Of a DNA stretch of 64,000 bases, positions 9,265 to 18,124 are shown in pieces. The notes under the pieces are model-generated. The model was not told the origin of the DNA, did no database searches, and saw only the letters and a list, made by a program, of their open reading frames with translations. This DNA comes from Pacificoceanicola sp049803835 (GTDB lineage Bacteria > Pseudomonadota > Alphaproteobacteria > Rhodobacterales > Rhodobacteraceae): the NCBI RefSeq assembly GCF_049803835.1, contig NZ_JBNAGK010000001.1:248001-312000 (forward strand). Direction: 5' to 3'. Made by a program: the position numbers and the translations under genes. How positions within the stretch are numbered: position 1 is the stretch's first letter; each line of letters begins with the position of its first letter.

Positions 9265-12176
9265 TCCAGCACCTCCCGGAAAGGCTCGTCCGTCACGTCC
9301 CATTCGCCAAGGCGCGAGAGGTGATCGTATTCGGCAAAGTCATTGTCGGACATCAGCGCCCGCCGCGCGGTAAAGCCGCGATCCGGGGCGAGGTAGGCGC
9401 TGACGAGCAGGGTCAACTCCTCCCAGACCTGCATGGGCGGGCAATCCTCCAGCGGCGCGGGCACTTCCTTCGGCTCTCCGGGTTTCAGGGAAATGAACAG
9501 CGCCCGCTCGACGTGGTTCGGCATCAGGTTCGGGAAGGCACCTTTCAGGGCCATCGCCGCTTCGAGCAGCAGTTGCTTGTCGAAATGCCGCTGCTGGTCT
9601 TCGGTCGGGGCCTTGCCGGTCTTGTAGTCGTAGATATGCGCGCCGCCGCGTTCGTCGATGTCGATGCGGTCGGCCTGCCCCTTGAGGGTGAAGCCGAGCG
9701 AGGGAATGTCGACGCGGCCGCTGACCTCGAAATGCGCGGGGCGGGCTTTGGTCTGCCGTTCGGCTTCGGTTTCCGAGAACCACCCTGCCACCTGCCGCAG
9801 CTTGTCCTGCCAAAGCACGCGCATCATCGGGAAGGGCACGAGATCGGGATCGCCGAGGAGCTGTTCAGCATGCTTGCGCAGGGTCGCAGGCGTGATGAGG
9901 GTGGGATCGTCCCGGGTTTCCTTGACGAAGTTTTCCAGCACCTTGTGCACCAGCACCCCGCGCAGCAGCGCATCGGGCGCCTGCATCAGCGGATCGAGCG
10001 TCTTGAGGCGCAACACGCGGCGGGCGTAGATCGCGAAGGGATCGCGCACCAGTTTCTTGATGTCCGTCACCGGCAGTTCGCGCGGCCTTGCGGAGGCGGG
10101 CGGAGCCGGGGAGGGCCGCTTGGCCCTTGGCGTCTCGATCGGCGTTTCGACAGCGCGGGCGAGGGCGAGCCAGTGCTTGCCCCTTGCCTTCATCTCCCTC
10201 AGCGCCTCAGGCCCGTCCCGCTCCGGCAGGCCGGTCATCAGGTTCATCATCCGATTGAGCCAGCGCGAGGGCACCGTTTCGGCGTCGTCGGACTTCATGG
10301 ACCTTGTCAGCCAGACCTCCTTCGCGGCGGCGGCCTGCTGGAAGTCATGTGCCGAAAGCCCGACGCGCCGTTCCGGCAGGAGCAGCCCGGCTTGCGCCCT
10401 GAGCGCCCGGTTCAGCCAGGGGTCCGCCCCCGGCATCTCCGGCCAGGAGCCTTCGTTCAGCCCGGCAAGGATCAGCAGGTCCGCATCCATGACGCGGGCT
10501 TCGAGCGTGCCCCAGATCAGGATGTCCGGGTGCACCGTATCGGGATTGCGCACTTCCTCGGCGCTGACGATGGCTCCGAAGAGATCGGCATAGTCGCGAG
10601 CGCTCAGCTCCGAGCCGTATTCGGCCTCTTCGGCAAGGTTAGAGACTGTTTCGCGCAGCTTCCGCCCCGTGTCCTTCTCCCAAAGCTCCCCCGATCCCTC
10701 CGCGCCGGGACCGGCGGCGATGGCTTCGGTCAGGGCAATGTGCCGGGCAATCCACTCGGTCAGATGCAGCGTGCCGGGAACGGGCCGGTTGCAGAAGGTC
10801 AGCGCCACCCAAGCCGTCCAATCCTCGCACTTGCGTTTCACGCCAAAGGCATGGAGCCGCTCTGGCGAGGGGTAGGGCATCCCGTTGCGGCGGATGTGCA
10901 GTTCGAGATCGCGGGTATGGCGCAGGTGTTCGCCATGGCCCTCGCCAGTGTTGGTCAGCGGATGCTTGAGCAGGGTCAGCAGCGCCTCGGCGGTCAGCGC
11001 CTCCGAGTAGAGCGCCGCCACATGGCGCAGGAGCCGCCCCGGCGGGGTCAGCTGCGCGGGCGTGCCGGCGCTGTCATCGGGGACGAGATCCCACCGGTCG
11101 AGCGCCGCCGTTACCTGCCGCGTCAGCATCCGGTCCGGCGTGATGAGCGCGGCTCGGGTGCCCTGTTCGGCGGCTTCGCGCAGGCGCAGGGCGATGGCGA
11201 GCGCCTCCTCGCGGGCGCTCGGAGCTTCGATCAGGGTCACGTCCTTGCAGGCCTCGCGCAGGTCCGGCAGGGACGGCCCTTCACTCAGCCACTGGTGCGT
11301 CACCGGCGCGGGGCGCAGGGCGAGCGAGAGCAGGCGATTGCGGGCGGGGGCTGGCGGGACATCTTCTGTCCAGCGGACAACATCGTCTCTGTTCAGGCCC
11401 AACTCCGCCATCAGCCGGGCGAAGCGATACTGCGGATGATCCTCGCCCTTCATCGGCTCGCCCATCCGGTCCCAGACGCCTTTCGGCATGTCGAAATCGA
11501 ACCCTGGCAGCACGACGAAACCTTGCGGCAGCCGGGCGACGGCGTTCATGAACGCGGCAGTGGTGCCGCGCGAGCCGGTGGAGCCTGCCACGACGATGGG
11601 GTGTTGCGGCGGGGTCTCCTGCCACTGAAGCAGTCTCTCTTCCAGCGCAAAACGCGCATGGGAGGCGGCATCCGGCTCCGCGTCTTCGTCGAAGAAGGGC
11701 TGCACCGCGTTGAAGAAGGTCAGCGCCCGCGCCCAGTGCCCGGACTGGTCCGTCACGTCGAGATTGGCAATCGTTTCGGGGGTCACACCCTCGGCGTGCA
11801 TCTCCTCCATCACGCCCACGAGGCTGTCGGCAAGGTCATAGAGCGCCGAGCGCGGCGCGAGGTCCGGTTGGGCTTCGAGAAGGCGGGCAACGAGGCCGGT
11901 CATCTCCAGCCTGCGCCGCAGCTTCGGGATCGGCGGCGGCAATTCCGCGCGACGTAGCGGATCGGCGAGGTCCGTCACGAGGCGGATACGTGGCAGCAGC
12001 CTTGCCGGGCCTTGATCGTAGAGATCGCGGATGCGCCGGGCCATGCGGGTCGTGTTGACGTAGAGCTCGACCCGGGCGAGCGCTTCCGGCGGGCCATCCA
12101 CGCGGGCGTGAAGGCCGTCGATCAGCGCCTTCGCGAAGTCGACGCCGGGGGGCAGGGCAAAGAGGCGGCTAGTCAC
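9261..12176 (-). CDS. addB: AddB, second subunit of the AddAB helicase-nuclease
   Basis: A 971-residue partner of AddA. It has the inactivated-helicase body of the family and a C-terminal PD-(D/E)XK nuclease (IYDYKTG, D850/K852; a following QLLLEA helix). No Walker A is visible at the N-terminus (LPPGVDFAK instead), and the nuclease region contains only an isolated Cys, so the four-Cys iron-sulfur site of Bacillus AddB appears to be absent; I believe this is usual in alphaproteobacteria. It overlaps murU by 8 bases upstream and addA by 4 bases downstream. Confidence 0.94.
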   Translation of the reverse strand: MTSRLFALPPGVDFAKALIDGLHARVDGPPEALARVELYVNTTRMARRIRDLYDQGPARLLPRIRLVTDLADPLRRAELPPPIPKLRRRLEMTGLVARLLEAQPDLAPRSALYDLADSLVGVMEEMHAEGVTPETIANLDVTDQSGHWARALTFFNAVQPFFDEDAEPDAASHARFALEERLLQWQETPPQHPIVVAGSTGSRGTTAAFMNAVARLPQGFVVLPGFDFDMPKGVWDRMGEPMKGEDHPQYRFARLMAELGLNRDDVVRWTEDVPPAPARNRLLSLALRPAPVTHQWLSEGPSLPDLREACKDVTLIEAPSAREEALAIALRLREAAEQGTRAALITPDRMLTRQVTAALDRWDLVPDDSAGTPAQLTPPGRLLRHVAALYSEALTAEALLTLLKHPLTNTGEGHGEHLRHTRDLELHIRRNGMPYPSPERLHAFGVKRKCEDWTAWVALTFCNRPVPGTLHLTEWIARHIALTEAIAAGPGAEGSGELWEKDTGRKLRETVSNLAEEAEYGSELSARDYADLFGAIVSAEEVRNPDTVHPDILIWGTLEARVMDADLLILAGLNEGSWPEMPGADPWLNRALRAQAGLLLPERRVGLSAHDFQQAAAAKEVWLTRSMKSDDAETVPSRWLNRMMNLMTGLPERDGPEALREMKARGKHWLALARAVETPIETPRAKRPSPAPPASARPRELPVTDIKKLVRDPFAIYARRVLRLKTLDPLMQAPDALLRGVLVHKVLENFVKETRDDPTLITPATLRKHAEQLLGDPDLVPFPMMRVLWQDKLRQVAGWFSETEAERQTKARPAHFEVSGRVDIPSLGFTLKGQADRIDIDERGGAHIYDYKTGKAPTEDQQRHFDKQLLLEAAMALKGAFPNLMPNHVERALFISLKPGEPKEVPAPLEDCPPMQVWEELTLLVSAYLAPDRGFTARRALMSDNDFAEYDHLSRLGEWDVTDEPFREVLE

Positions 12177-12837
12177 GAAGCATGTCCTCCGCCATCACGA
12201 GTCCTTCCGGATGGCCGACATCACACCACGTGCCGGGGTAGATCAGCCCGTGCAGACGGCCCGCATCGGCCATGAGGGTCCAGAGGAGGTTCAGCGAGAA
12301 GGCCTTGTCCTCGATCGCGCCGAGACGTTCCGTCTTCACGATCTGCGCGCCGGTATAGACGACGTCTCCTGTCCGCGTCAGCTGACCGTCCGGATGAAGT
12401 GTGAAATCGCCGGGGGTCTTGCGGCCAACGGCGTTGGCGTGCGGTACACACAGCAAGAGCGCGTCCATGACGTCCGGGTTCCAGGTCTCCGCCAGCAGGT
12501 CCAACGGATTGGGTCCGCGCCAGACCGCATCGGTGTTCAACGTGAACACCGGGTCCGGGCCAAGGATCGGCAGGGCCAGGCGCAGCCCGCCGCCGGTATC
12601 GAGAATGTCGGGCTGTTCGACGCTGACGTGGATGTCGGTCCCGTGCAAATGCGCGGCGATCTGGTCTGCATGGTAGTGGGCATTGACCACGCGGGTCGGG
12701 ATGCCCCGGGTCAGGGCGAGCGCATGGTCAAGCAGAGGTTTGCCCGCGACGGGGATCAGCGGTTTGGGCCTGTCCTTGGTCAACCGGCCCATGCGGGTGC
12801 CGAAGCCTGCGGCAAAAAGCATTATGGCGTCTGGCAT
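12169..12837 (-). CDS. murU: MurU-like N-acetylmuramate-1-phosphate uridylyltransferase
   Basis: A 222-residue sugar-1-phosphate nucleotidyltransferase. The start shows the nucleotide-binding signature (LFAAGFGTRMG, 7-17) and RPKPL (24-28); later come LDTGGG and the metal-binding NTDAVW. In Pseudomonas putida MurU makes UDP-MurNAc from MurNAc-1-phosphate, bypassing de novo synthesis, and pairs with the kinase AmgK. Here the amgK-like gene is directly upstream and overlaps by 16 bases, which is the main reason for choosing MurU over other nucleotidyltransferases such as RfbA or GlmU-like proteins. It overlaps addB by 8 bases. Confidence 0.85.
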   Translation of the reverse strand: MPDAIMLFAAGFGTRMGRLTKDRPKPLIPVAGKPLLDHALALTRGIPTRVVNAHYHADQIAAHLHGTDIHVSVEQPDILDTGGGLRLALPILGPDPVFTLNTDAVWRGPNPLDLLAETWNPDVMDALLLCVPHANAVGRKTPGDFTLHPDGQLTRTGDVVYTGAQIVKTERLGAIEDKAFSLNLLWTLMADAGRLHGLIYPGTWCDVGHPEGLVMAEDMLRD

Positions 12838-13781
12838 CGGGCTCTCAGGATGTTCAGGTGAGCTTCATCCGGCGCGGGCAGCGCGGCCAGCAGGGGGCGC
12901 ATCGGCGCGAGAGACGGATGCGCGAGGTCGCTTTGCAGGTGCCGCCATGTGCGCGGGATCAGGTCGATGTAATGCGGCTTGCCCCGGGTGGCGGCCAGTC
13001 GGGCAAAGACGCCGAGGATACGCAGGTTGCGCTGGGCCCCGAGGACGGCAAGCGAAGCGTGGAAGTCGTCCGGTTCCCGCGCGGTCGCGGCGAGATAGTG
13101 GCTGATGCAGGCCTTTTCGGTTCCGGGCGAGACATCGCGGCGGGCATCCTGTAACAGGGAGATCAGATCATAGGCGCGGTGGCCGACCAGCGCATCCTGG
13201 AAGTCGAGCAGACCGGCGCGGGCGGGTCCCGTCCGCCCGGGAAGATCGAGGATGTTCTCGGCATGGTAGTCGCGCAGGATCATCACGCCTTCGGGCCGGG
13301 CGTGGAGGTCCAGTAGACCCTGAAAGGTGGCGATGGCTTCCGCCTTGCCTGCTGCGCCGGGGGCGTAGAAGTCGAAGGCGAGATCGACCATCTGCGCCAG
13401 ACGTTCCGGCGTGGCAACCGGCAACCCTTTGGGCGCGGGGTGCCGGTGCAGGGCAATCAGGGCGTCAGTTGCGGTGAGATAGAGCCGCTTTTCGGTCTCG
13501 TGGTCCGTGGCAAGGCGGGCGATCAGCCCGTCGCCCAGGTCTTCGAGCAGAAGCAGACCATGCGCTGTGTCTTCCGCAAGGATGCGCGGCGCACTGAGGC
13601 CGATGGATGTGAGATGCCGGGCAAGGGTGGCAAAGAGGTCGACGTCGCCTTCGGGGTCCTCCATCAGGATGGCGGTCTCGCGCCCCCGGGTCAGGCGGGT
13701 ATAGCGGCGGGCGGAGGCGTCCCCGGCAAGCGGCGTGTGTGCCGCGCGTGCCCAACCGGCCTCGTCAAGAAACGCTGTCAT
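12822..13781 (-). CDS. amgK: AmgK-like N-acetylmuramate/N-acetylglucosamine kinase
   Basis: A 319-residue aminoglycoside-phosphotransferase-fold sugar kinase. The catalytic loop (LRDYHAENIL) has the expected Asp and Asn, and the metal motif LLDFQDA follows. AmgK phosphorylates MurNAc at C1 so that MurU can activate it, allowing reuse of cell-wall sugars; in pseudomonads this route gives intrinsic fosfomycin tolerance. The start chosen overlaps the tsaE stop as ATGA at 13778-13781; a start 15 codons earlier is open but lies inside tsaE. Adjacency to murU supports the role. Confidence 0.87.
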   Translation of the reverse strand: MTAFLDEAGWARAAHTPLAGDASARRYTRLTRGRETAILMEDPEGDVDLFATLARHLTSIGLSAPRILAEDTAHGLLLLEDLGDGLIARLATDHETEKRLYLTATDALIALHRHPAPKGLPVATPERLAQMVDLAFDFYAPGAAGKAEAIATFQGLLDLHARPEGVMILRDYHAENILDLPGRTGPARAGLLDFQDALVGHRAYDLISLLQDARRDVSPGTEKACISHYLAATAREPDDFHASLAVLGAQRNLRILGVFARLAATRGKPHYIDLIPRTWRHLQSDLAHPSLAPMRPLLAALPAPDEAHLNILRARCQTP

Positions 13782-14251
13782 GCCATCAATCCGGCAATCA
13801 GGGTCGACCAACGGGCATCGGTCCACGCGATGGTCAACAGCCGGGCGTCCTCATCAGGCCCGTCGCGGAAGGCAAGGTTCAGGGCGTTCACGGGCGCGAG
13901 GTCTTCGAGCTTGTCCGGCCATTCGACCAGGCAGATCGCCTCGTCGAAAGCCTCGGGAAGGCCAAGTTCCACAACGTCGTCCGGTCCGGACAGCCGATAC
14001 AGGTCGCTGTGCCAGAGCGCGCCGGCCTTTGTGTCATAGACCTGTACCAGCGTGAAAGTCGGTGAGGGGACATCCTCCGGTTCGATCAGGAGCGACTGGA
14101 TCAGACAGCGGGCAAAGTGGGTCTTGCCCGCGCCGATGCCACCCGACAGCAACAGGGTGTCTCCAGCGCGTAGCGCGGCACCCAGACGCCTCGCAAGGGC
14201 GCAGGTCTGGTCCGGGTTCGCGAGGGGAAAGGTCTGCTGCTTTGCGCTCAT
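13778..14251 (-). CDS. tsaE: TsaE, ATPase for tRNA t6A synthesis
   Basis: A 157-residue P-loop ATPase that cycles the TsaB-TsaD complex during threonylcarbamoyladenosine formation at A37 of ANN-decoding tRNAs. Walker A is clear (GGIGAGKTH, about 37-45), followed by the family motifs SPTF and HSDLYR and the late VEWPD. Length is normal. The stop overlaps the amgK start by 4 bases. It is the first of five tightly overlapping genes, and the triple-PAS gene ends 53 bases upstream on the same strand. Confidence 0.95.
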   Translation of the reverse strand: MSAKQQTFPLANPDQTCALARRLGAALRAGDTLLLSGGIGAGKTHFARCLIQSLLIEPEDVPSPTFTLVQVYDTKAGALWHSDLYRLSGPDDVVELGLPEAFDEAICLVEWPDKLEDLAPVNALNLAFRDGPDEDARLLTIAWTDARWSTLIAGLMA

Positions 14252-14304
14252 GGCGCCAAGATACGCACCCGCCGCGGGGCTGCAAGCAGGTTCGGCGCTC
14301 CGGC

Positions 14305-15840
14305 TCAGCCGTTCACGGCGCGGGACTGCGCTGACCCGCCGATGGACCGGGTGCGTCTCGGCGGCGCGAGGGAGAAGCGGACCATGGTGGCGCCGGCCGA
14401 CACCGGCTCGACGCTGAACCGCATGTCGCGGCCGTCGCGCAGGCGCAGGTCACGGCTCCACGGGCTGCGGTCCTGCATGGTGGTGACGTAGTCACGCAGG
14501 CCTGGCCAGATGTCGCTCTCCTTGCAGCCCTTCTGCCAGGTGTCGGTGGCGTCGGTGATGGTTGTCTCGTTGAAGCTGCTGTCCGGGTCGCAGTCCCAGA
14601 GCTGACGATAGGCGGTGTTGCAGAACGTCAGCACGCCGAGGCGTGAAAACACGGCCACGGCCTCCGGGAAACAGTCGATCACCGATTGCGTCAGTTCCAG
14701 TTCGGAGCGGAAGCGTCGGGTGAGGGAGATTTCGGCGGAGATGTCTTCGAGCAGGAAGGCGATGGCACCATCCGGGTGCGGGCGGCCGGTGATCTTGTAG
14801 GTCAGGCCGGAGGCGAGGCTCCAGGTCTCGCAATAGCGGTCATCCCGGGCGGCGGCGACCACGTCGGTCAGTTGCTCGCGCCACGAGGCGTAGTTCTTCG
14901 GTTCCGGCATCATGCGGTTCTCGCGCATCAGGTCGAAGAAGCTGAGCATGTTGGGCCGGGCGGAGAGGAAGTCCATCGGCAGGCGCGTCAGGTCCACCAG
15001 CGCGGGATTGAACAACACCAGTCGACGTTCGCGATCGAAGACGGCAAGGCCGATGGGCAGGTGGGCGAACGTCTTGGCCAGCGTCTGGACGAAGTTGCGT
15101 TGCGCCAGTTCGGCCTCGATCAGGGTGTCGATGTCGGTGGCGAAATGCAGGACGTGGTCGTGGGTGCGGCGACTGGTGACCTCGAACCAGCGGGTCGAGC
15201 CGTCGATCTGCTCGATCTGCGTGCGGCGGCTTTCCTGCCAGGTATCGACGCTGTGCGTCACGGAGATCAGCGGCTCCGCTCCCTGATCCTGCCGCGCGAC
15301 GAGATTGAGCTTGTCGAACGCCGCGTTGTTCCAGATCACCGTACCGTCCGGATCGGTCGCCCAGATCGGGTTCGGGGCGACGTTGAAAGCGGAGGTGAGC
15401 ATTTCCAGCTCTTCGGATTGCACGATGTACTGATGCTGCATCGCCGGGCTGACGGGGTCGGAGCGCAGGGTCACGCGCACCAGCGAGCCTTCGGGGGCGA
15501 TCAGCATTTCGGTGGCGGCGAGATCCTCCGAGACCAACACGATCTCGCGGTCCGGCAGGTCCTTTGGCAGATCGGGGAAGCGTGGCCGGAAGATACGGTA
15601 GAGATCGGCCCAGGTGAACCCGTCGTTCAGCGGTGCATGAACCACGTCGCGCACGTCCGGTGTCGTGTCCATCAACCGCCCGCTGCCATCGAAGAGAAAG
15701 ACGGAGACGGGAGTCAGGGTGCTCCTGGCGGGGGACGACAGCCGACGTATGAGAATCCCGAACGCCATCCAGCCCAGAAGGAACAGCGCGACGCCGGTCA
15801 GGATTCCGATGGTCAGGGCCAGAAAATCGTTCAAGAACAA
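14305..15840 (-). CDS. Membrane-anchored triple-PAS protein without a kinase domain
   Basis: A 511-residue putative sensor of unknown output. One or two hydrophobic segments at the N-terminus (about residues 5-32) should anchor it. Three PAS-like repeats follow: about 150-245 (NPIWATDPDG), 255-370 (LPIGLAVFDRERRLVLFN) and 385-490 (AVAVFSRLGVLTFCN). No His phosphoacceptor box or ATPase domain is visible and the protein ends in a basic tail, so it is not a complete histidine kinase. The start is TTG at 15840, since an in-frame stop sits two codons upstream and the first ATG would remove the anchor. It lies between regB and tsaE; redox or energy sensing is a guess from position. Confidence 0.75.
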   Translation of the reverse strand: MFLNDFLALTIGILTGVALFLLGWMAFGILIRRLSSPARSTLTPVSVFLFDGSGRLMDTTPDVRDVVHAPLNDGFTWADLYRIFRPRFPDLPKDLPDREIVLVSEDLAATEMLIAPEGSLVRVTLRSDPVSPAMQHQYIVQSEELEMLTSAFNVAPNPIWATDPDGTVIWNNAAFDKLNLVARQDQGAEPLISVTHSVDTWQESRRTQIEQIDGSTRWFEVTSRRTHDHVLHFATDIDTLIEAELAQRNFVQTLAKTFAHLPIGLAVFDRERRLVLFNPALVDLTRLPMDFLSARPNMLSFFDLMRENRMMPEPKNYASWREQLTDVVAAARDDRYCETWSLASGLTYKITGRPHPDGAIAFLLEDISAEISLTRRFRSELELTQSVIDCFPEAVAVFSRLGVLTFCNTAYRQLWDCDPDSSFNETTITDATDTWQKGCKESDIWPGLRDYVTTMQDRSPWSRDLRLRDGRDMRFSVEPVSAGATMVRFSLAPPRRTRSIGGSAQSRAVNG

Positions 15841-15885
15841 GTCTCACAGCGGTTGGGTTGGCAAGAGTCCACCTATCCGGAAAGT

Positions 15886-15914
15886 AGTTTACGAATTGTT
15901 AATACCCCATGCAA
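15886..15914 (-). promoter_or_regulatory. Possible promoter of the triple-PAS gene
   Basis: On the minus strand TTGCAT and TAAACT are separated by 17 bases, in the AT-rich gap after regB. Both hexamers are only partial matches to the housekeeping consensus, so this is a candidate rather than a call; readthrough from regB is equally possible. Confidence 0.3.
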
Positions 15915-15924
15915 TTCGAATGTA

Positions 15925-17322
15925 TCACGCTTCGATTGGCCGGTTTTCCCCGAGTCCCGCCCCCGGCTGTGCCGCCTTTGCAACAATCTTGTGGCGAGGC
16001 CAGACGACCTCCACAACCGCGCCGCGCCGCTCGCCTTTGGGGTGGTCCTGGGCAAACGGATCGGAGGCATTGGCAAAGCTCAGCTCCGCGCCACTGCGTT
16101 CGAGCAGCGTCTTGGCGATGAAGAGACCGAGCCCCATGCCCTCGTACTCGGGCCTCGCCTTGCGTTCGGCCTCGCTGCGGCGGCGGCGCATGAAGGGATC
16201 CCCGATGCGCCCGAGCAGATGCTGCGGAAAGCCGCGGCCATCGTCGATGATGCGGATGGAGATGACGTCGTCGGTCCACAGCGCCTCGATCCAGACTGTG
16301 GAGGCGGCGAAGTCGACGGCATTCTGGATCAGGTTGCGCAACCCGTGGATGACTTCCGGACGGCGCAGGATCTGCGGCTGCGCATATTCGCCCCCGGGTC
16401 CGGCGCCCTCCTCCAGGACGATCTGCTTGCCGCGGTCCTGGTGCGGTTCGGCGGACTCGCGGATCACCTCGACCAGCGGCGCATACCGCATGTGCAGGTC
16501 GTCCTTCCCGGCACGGCCCATGGAGCGCAGGATGTCGCGGCAACGGTCCGCCTGCTCGCGGATCAGCAAGGCGTCCTCGCGCAGGTCCGGGCGGTCCTCG
16601 AGATCGTCGGCCAGTTCGGCGGAGGTCAACTTGATCGTCGCCAGCGGCGTGCCAAGCTCATGCGCGGCGGCGGCCACGACCCCGCCGAGGTCGTTGAGCT
16701 TCTGCGCCCGGGCCAGTGCCATCTGGGTGGCGGCGAGGGCGTCGGACATGGCGTTCATCTCACGCGTGATGCGGCGGGAGTAGACCGAGATGAACACCAG
16801 CGCGATGGTGATCGCCGTCCACTGGCCATAGACAAAAAGGTCGGGGATCCGCAGGATGAACCCCATCTCCGTCCGCAGCGGCAGGTGATAGAACACCATG
16901 CCGGAGACCAGAAGAAAGGCCGTGAGACCGAGCGTCAGGGTGGAGCGCAGTGAGAGCACCGAGGCGGACACCGTCACCGGGCCAAGCACAAGCAGCGAGA
17001 AGGGATTGTGCAACCCGCCGGTGAGGTAAAGCAGGAAGCACAGCTGCAGGAGGTCGAACATGACCATCAGGAAATTTTCGGTCTCCGACAGACGTTTGTT
17101 CTCGGGAAAGACGAAGATCGCCACGAGGTTCCCGACAACCGAAACCCCGACCGCCAGGTAACACAGCCCCAGCTCCAGCTGGAGATTGTAGAGCTTCTGC
17201 GCCACTGTGATGGCGGTCAGCTGGCCGATGATGGCGAACCAGCGCAGCAGGATCATGGTGCGCAGGCGAATCCAGTTGCTGCGCTGGTATTCGCTGGTCA
17301 GGCCGAGTTCACTATTTGCCAT
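15925..17322 (-). CDS. regB: RegB/PrrB redox-sensing histidine kinase
   Basis: A 465-residue membrane kinase that phosphorylates RegA as the quinone pool becomes reduced. Six hydrophobic segments occupy the first 180 residues. The quinone-contact heptapeptide GGLHNPF is at 102-108, the phosphoacceptor His is H221 in the motif AAAHELGTPLA, and the redox-active Cys of the family corresponds to C261 (ADRCRDI). The ATPase domain ends with DDGRGF and GMGLGLF boxes. It is divergent from senC, with 77 bases between start codons, and regA is the gene after senC. This regB-senC-regA arrangement is the canonical one for purple and roseobacter alphaproteobacteria. Confidence 0.97.
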   Translation of the reverse strand: MANSELGLTSEYQRSNWIRLRTMILLRWFAIIGQLTAITVAQKLYNLQLELGLCYLAVGVSVVGNLVAIFVFPENKRLSETENFLMVMFDLLQLCFLLYLTGGLHNPFSLLVLGPVTVSASVLSLRSTLTLGLTAFLLVSGMVFYHLPLRTEMGFILRIPDLFVYGQWTAITIALVFISVYSRRITREMNAMSDALAATQMALARAQKLNDLGGVVAAAAHELGTPLATIKLTSAELADDLEDRPDLREDALLIREQADRCRDILRSMGRAGKDDLHMRYAPLVEVIRESAEPHQDRGKQIVLEEGAGPGGEYAQPQILRRPEVIHGLRNLIQNAVDFAASTVWIEALWTDDVISIRIIDDGRGFPQHLLGRIGDPFMRRRRSEAERKARPEYEGMGLGLFIAKTLLERSGAELSFANASDPFAQDHPKGERRGAVVEVVWPRHKIVAKAAQPGAGLGENRPIEA

Positions 17323-17399
17323 CTGCGCTCATTCGTCACTTGCAGGGGTTGTGGGGATTGTTACCTGTCGCAGGCATCCATGCAATGGGAGAGCCCGAT

Positions 17400-18020
17400 A
17401 TGCCGCGTCTAGCCTTGTTGTCCGCCAGTGTCGCGGTCCTCGCCCTGATGGGCGGCATCTGGTACGCCACGATGGGACCGAAGAGCGACGATCAATTCGC
17501 CGATTGCCGCGCGACGGCGATAGCCGGCGGCAACGACCAGATCGGCGGGCCGTTCGAACTGGTCAATGCGCAGGGCGAGACGGTGACGGACAAGGATGTG
17601 ATCACCGAGCCGTCGCTGGTCTATTTCGGTTATACCTTCTGCCCGGACGTCTGCCCGTTTGACGCGGTGCGCAATGCCGACGCGGTCGATCTGCTGGCCG
17701 AGAAGGGCTATTCGGTGACGCCGGTCTTCATCTCCATCGACCCGGATCGGGACACGCCGGAGGTGGTCGGCGCCTTTGCCGGGAACGTGTCGGACAAGAT
17801 GATCGGTCTGACCGGCAGTCCGGAGCAGGTCAAGGCAGCCAGCCAGGCCTACCGGACCTATTACAAGAAACAGGACGCCGAGGATGACTACTACCTCGTC
17901 GACCACTCGACCTTCACCTACCTCGTTCTGCCGGAACAGGGTTTCGTGGAGTATTTCCGTCGCGAAGTGACGCCGGAGCAGATGGCCGAACGCGCCGCCT
18001 GTTTCATCGACGCGTCTTGA
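17400..18020 (+). CDS. senC: SenC/PrrC, Sco1-type copper chaperone
   Basis: A 206-residue membrane-anchored thioredoxin-fold protein that delivers copper to cytochrome c oxidase (Cu-A or cbb3) and feeds redox information to RegB. A single transmembrane helix spans about 3-22. The copper ligands are visible as C81 and C85 (FCPDVC) and H169 (VDHSTF). The chosen ATG has GGGAGA seven bases upstream; longer in-frame starts would run into the regB leader. It is divergent from regB and 104 bases upstream of regA. Confidence 0.93.
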   Translation: MPRLALLSASVAVLALMGGIWYATMGPKSDDQFADCRATAIAGGNDQIGGPFELVNAQGETVTDKDVITEPSLVYFGYTFCPDVCPFDAVRNADAVDLLAEKGYSVTPVFISIDPDRDTPEVVGAFAGNVSDKMIGLTGSPEQVKAASQAYRTYYKKQDAEDDYYLVDHSTFTYLVLPEQGFVEYFRREVTPEQMAERAACFIDAS

Positions 18021-18051
18021 CCGGGCGCGAGGCCCCGGAGTCGGGCTGTAT

Positions 18052-18089
18052 GTCAAGGGTTTGACCACCCTCCCTCCCCAGTCTACAAC
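18052..18089 (+). promoter_or_regulatory. regA promoter with overlapping dyad
   Basis: TTGACC (18061-18066) and TACAAC (18084-18089) are 17 bases apart, a good housekeeping promoter about 35 bases before the regA GTG. The -35 box is one arm of a perfect dyad GTCAA-N4-TTGAC (18052-18065), a plausible operator. The binder is not identifiable by eye. Confidence 0.55.
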
Positions 18090-18124
18090 CCTTTGGAACA
18101 GGCGCACAGCGGGGAGGACGGGCA

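Noticed and set aside
7300..9324. 674-residue open frame on the plus strand
   Set aside because: Antisense of addA; no recognisable motif.
9204..11957. 917-residue open frame on the plus strand
   Set aside because: Antisense of addB, no ribosome site, and residue composition typical of GC-rich antisense frames.
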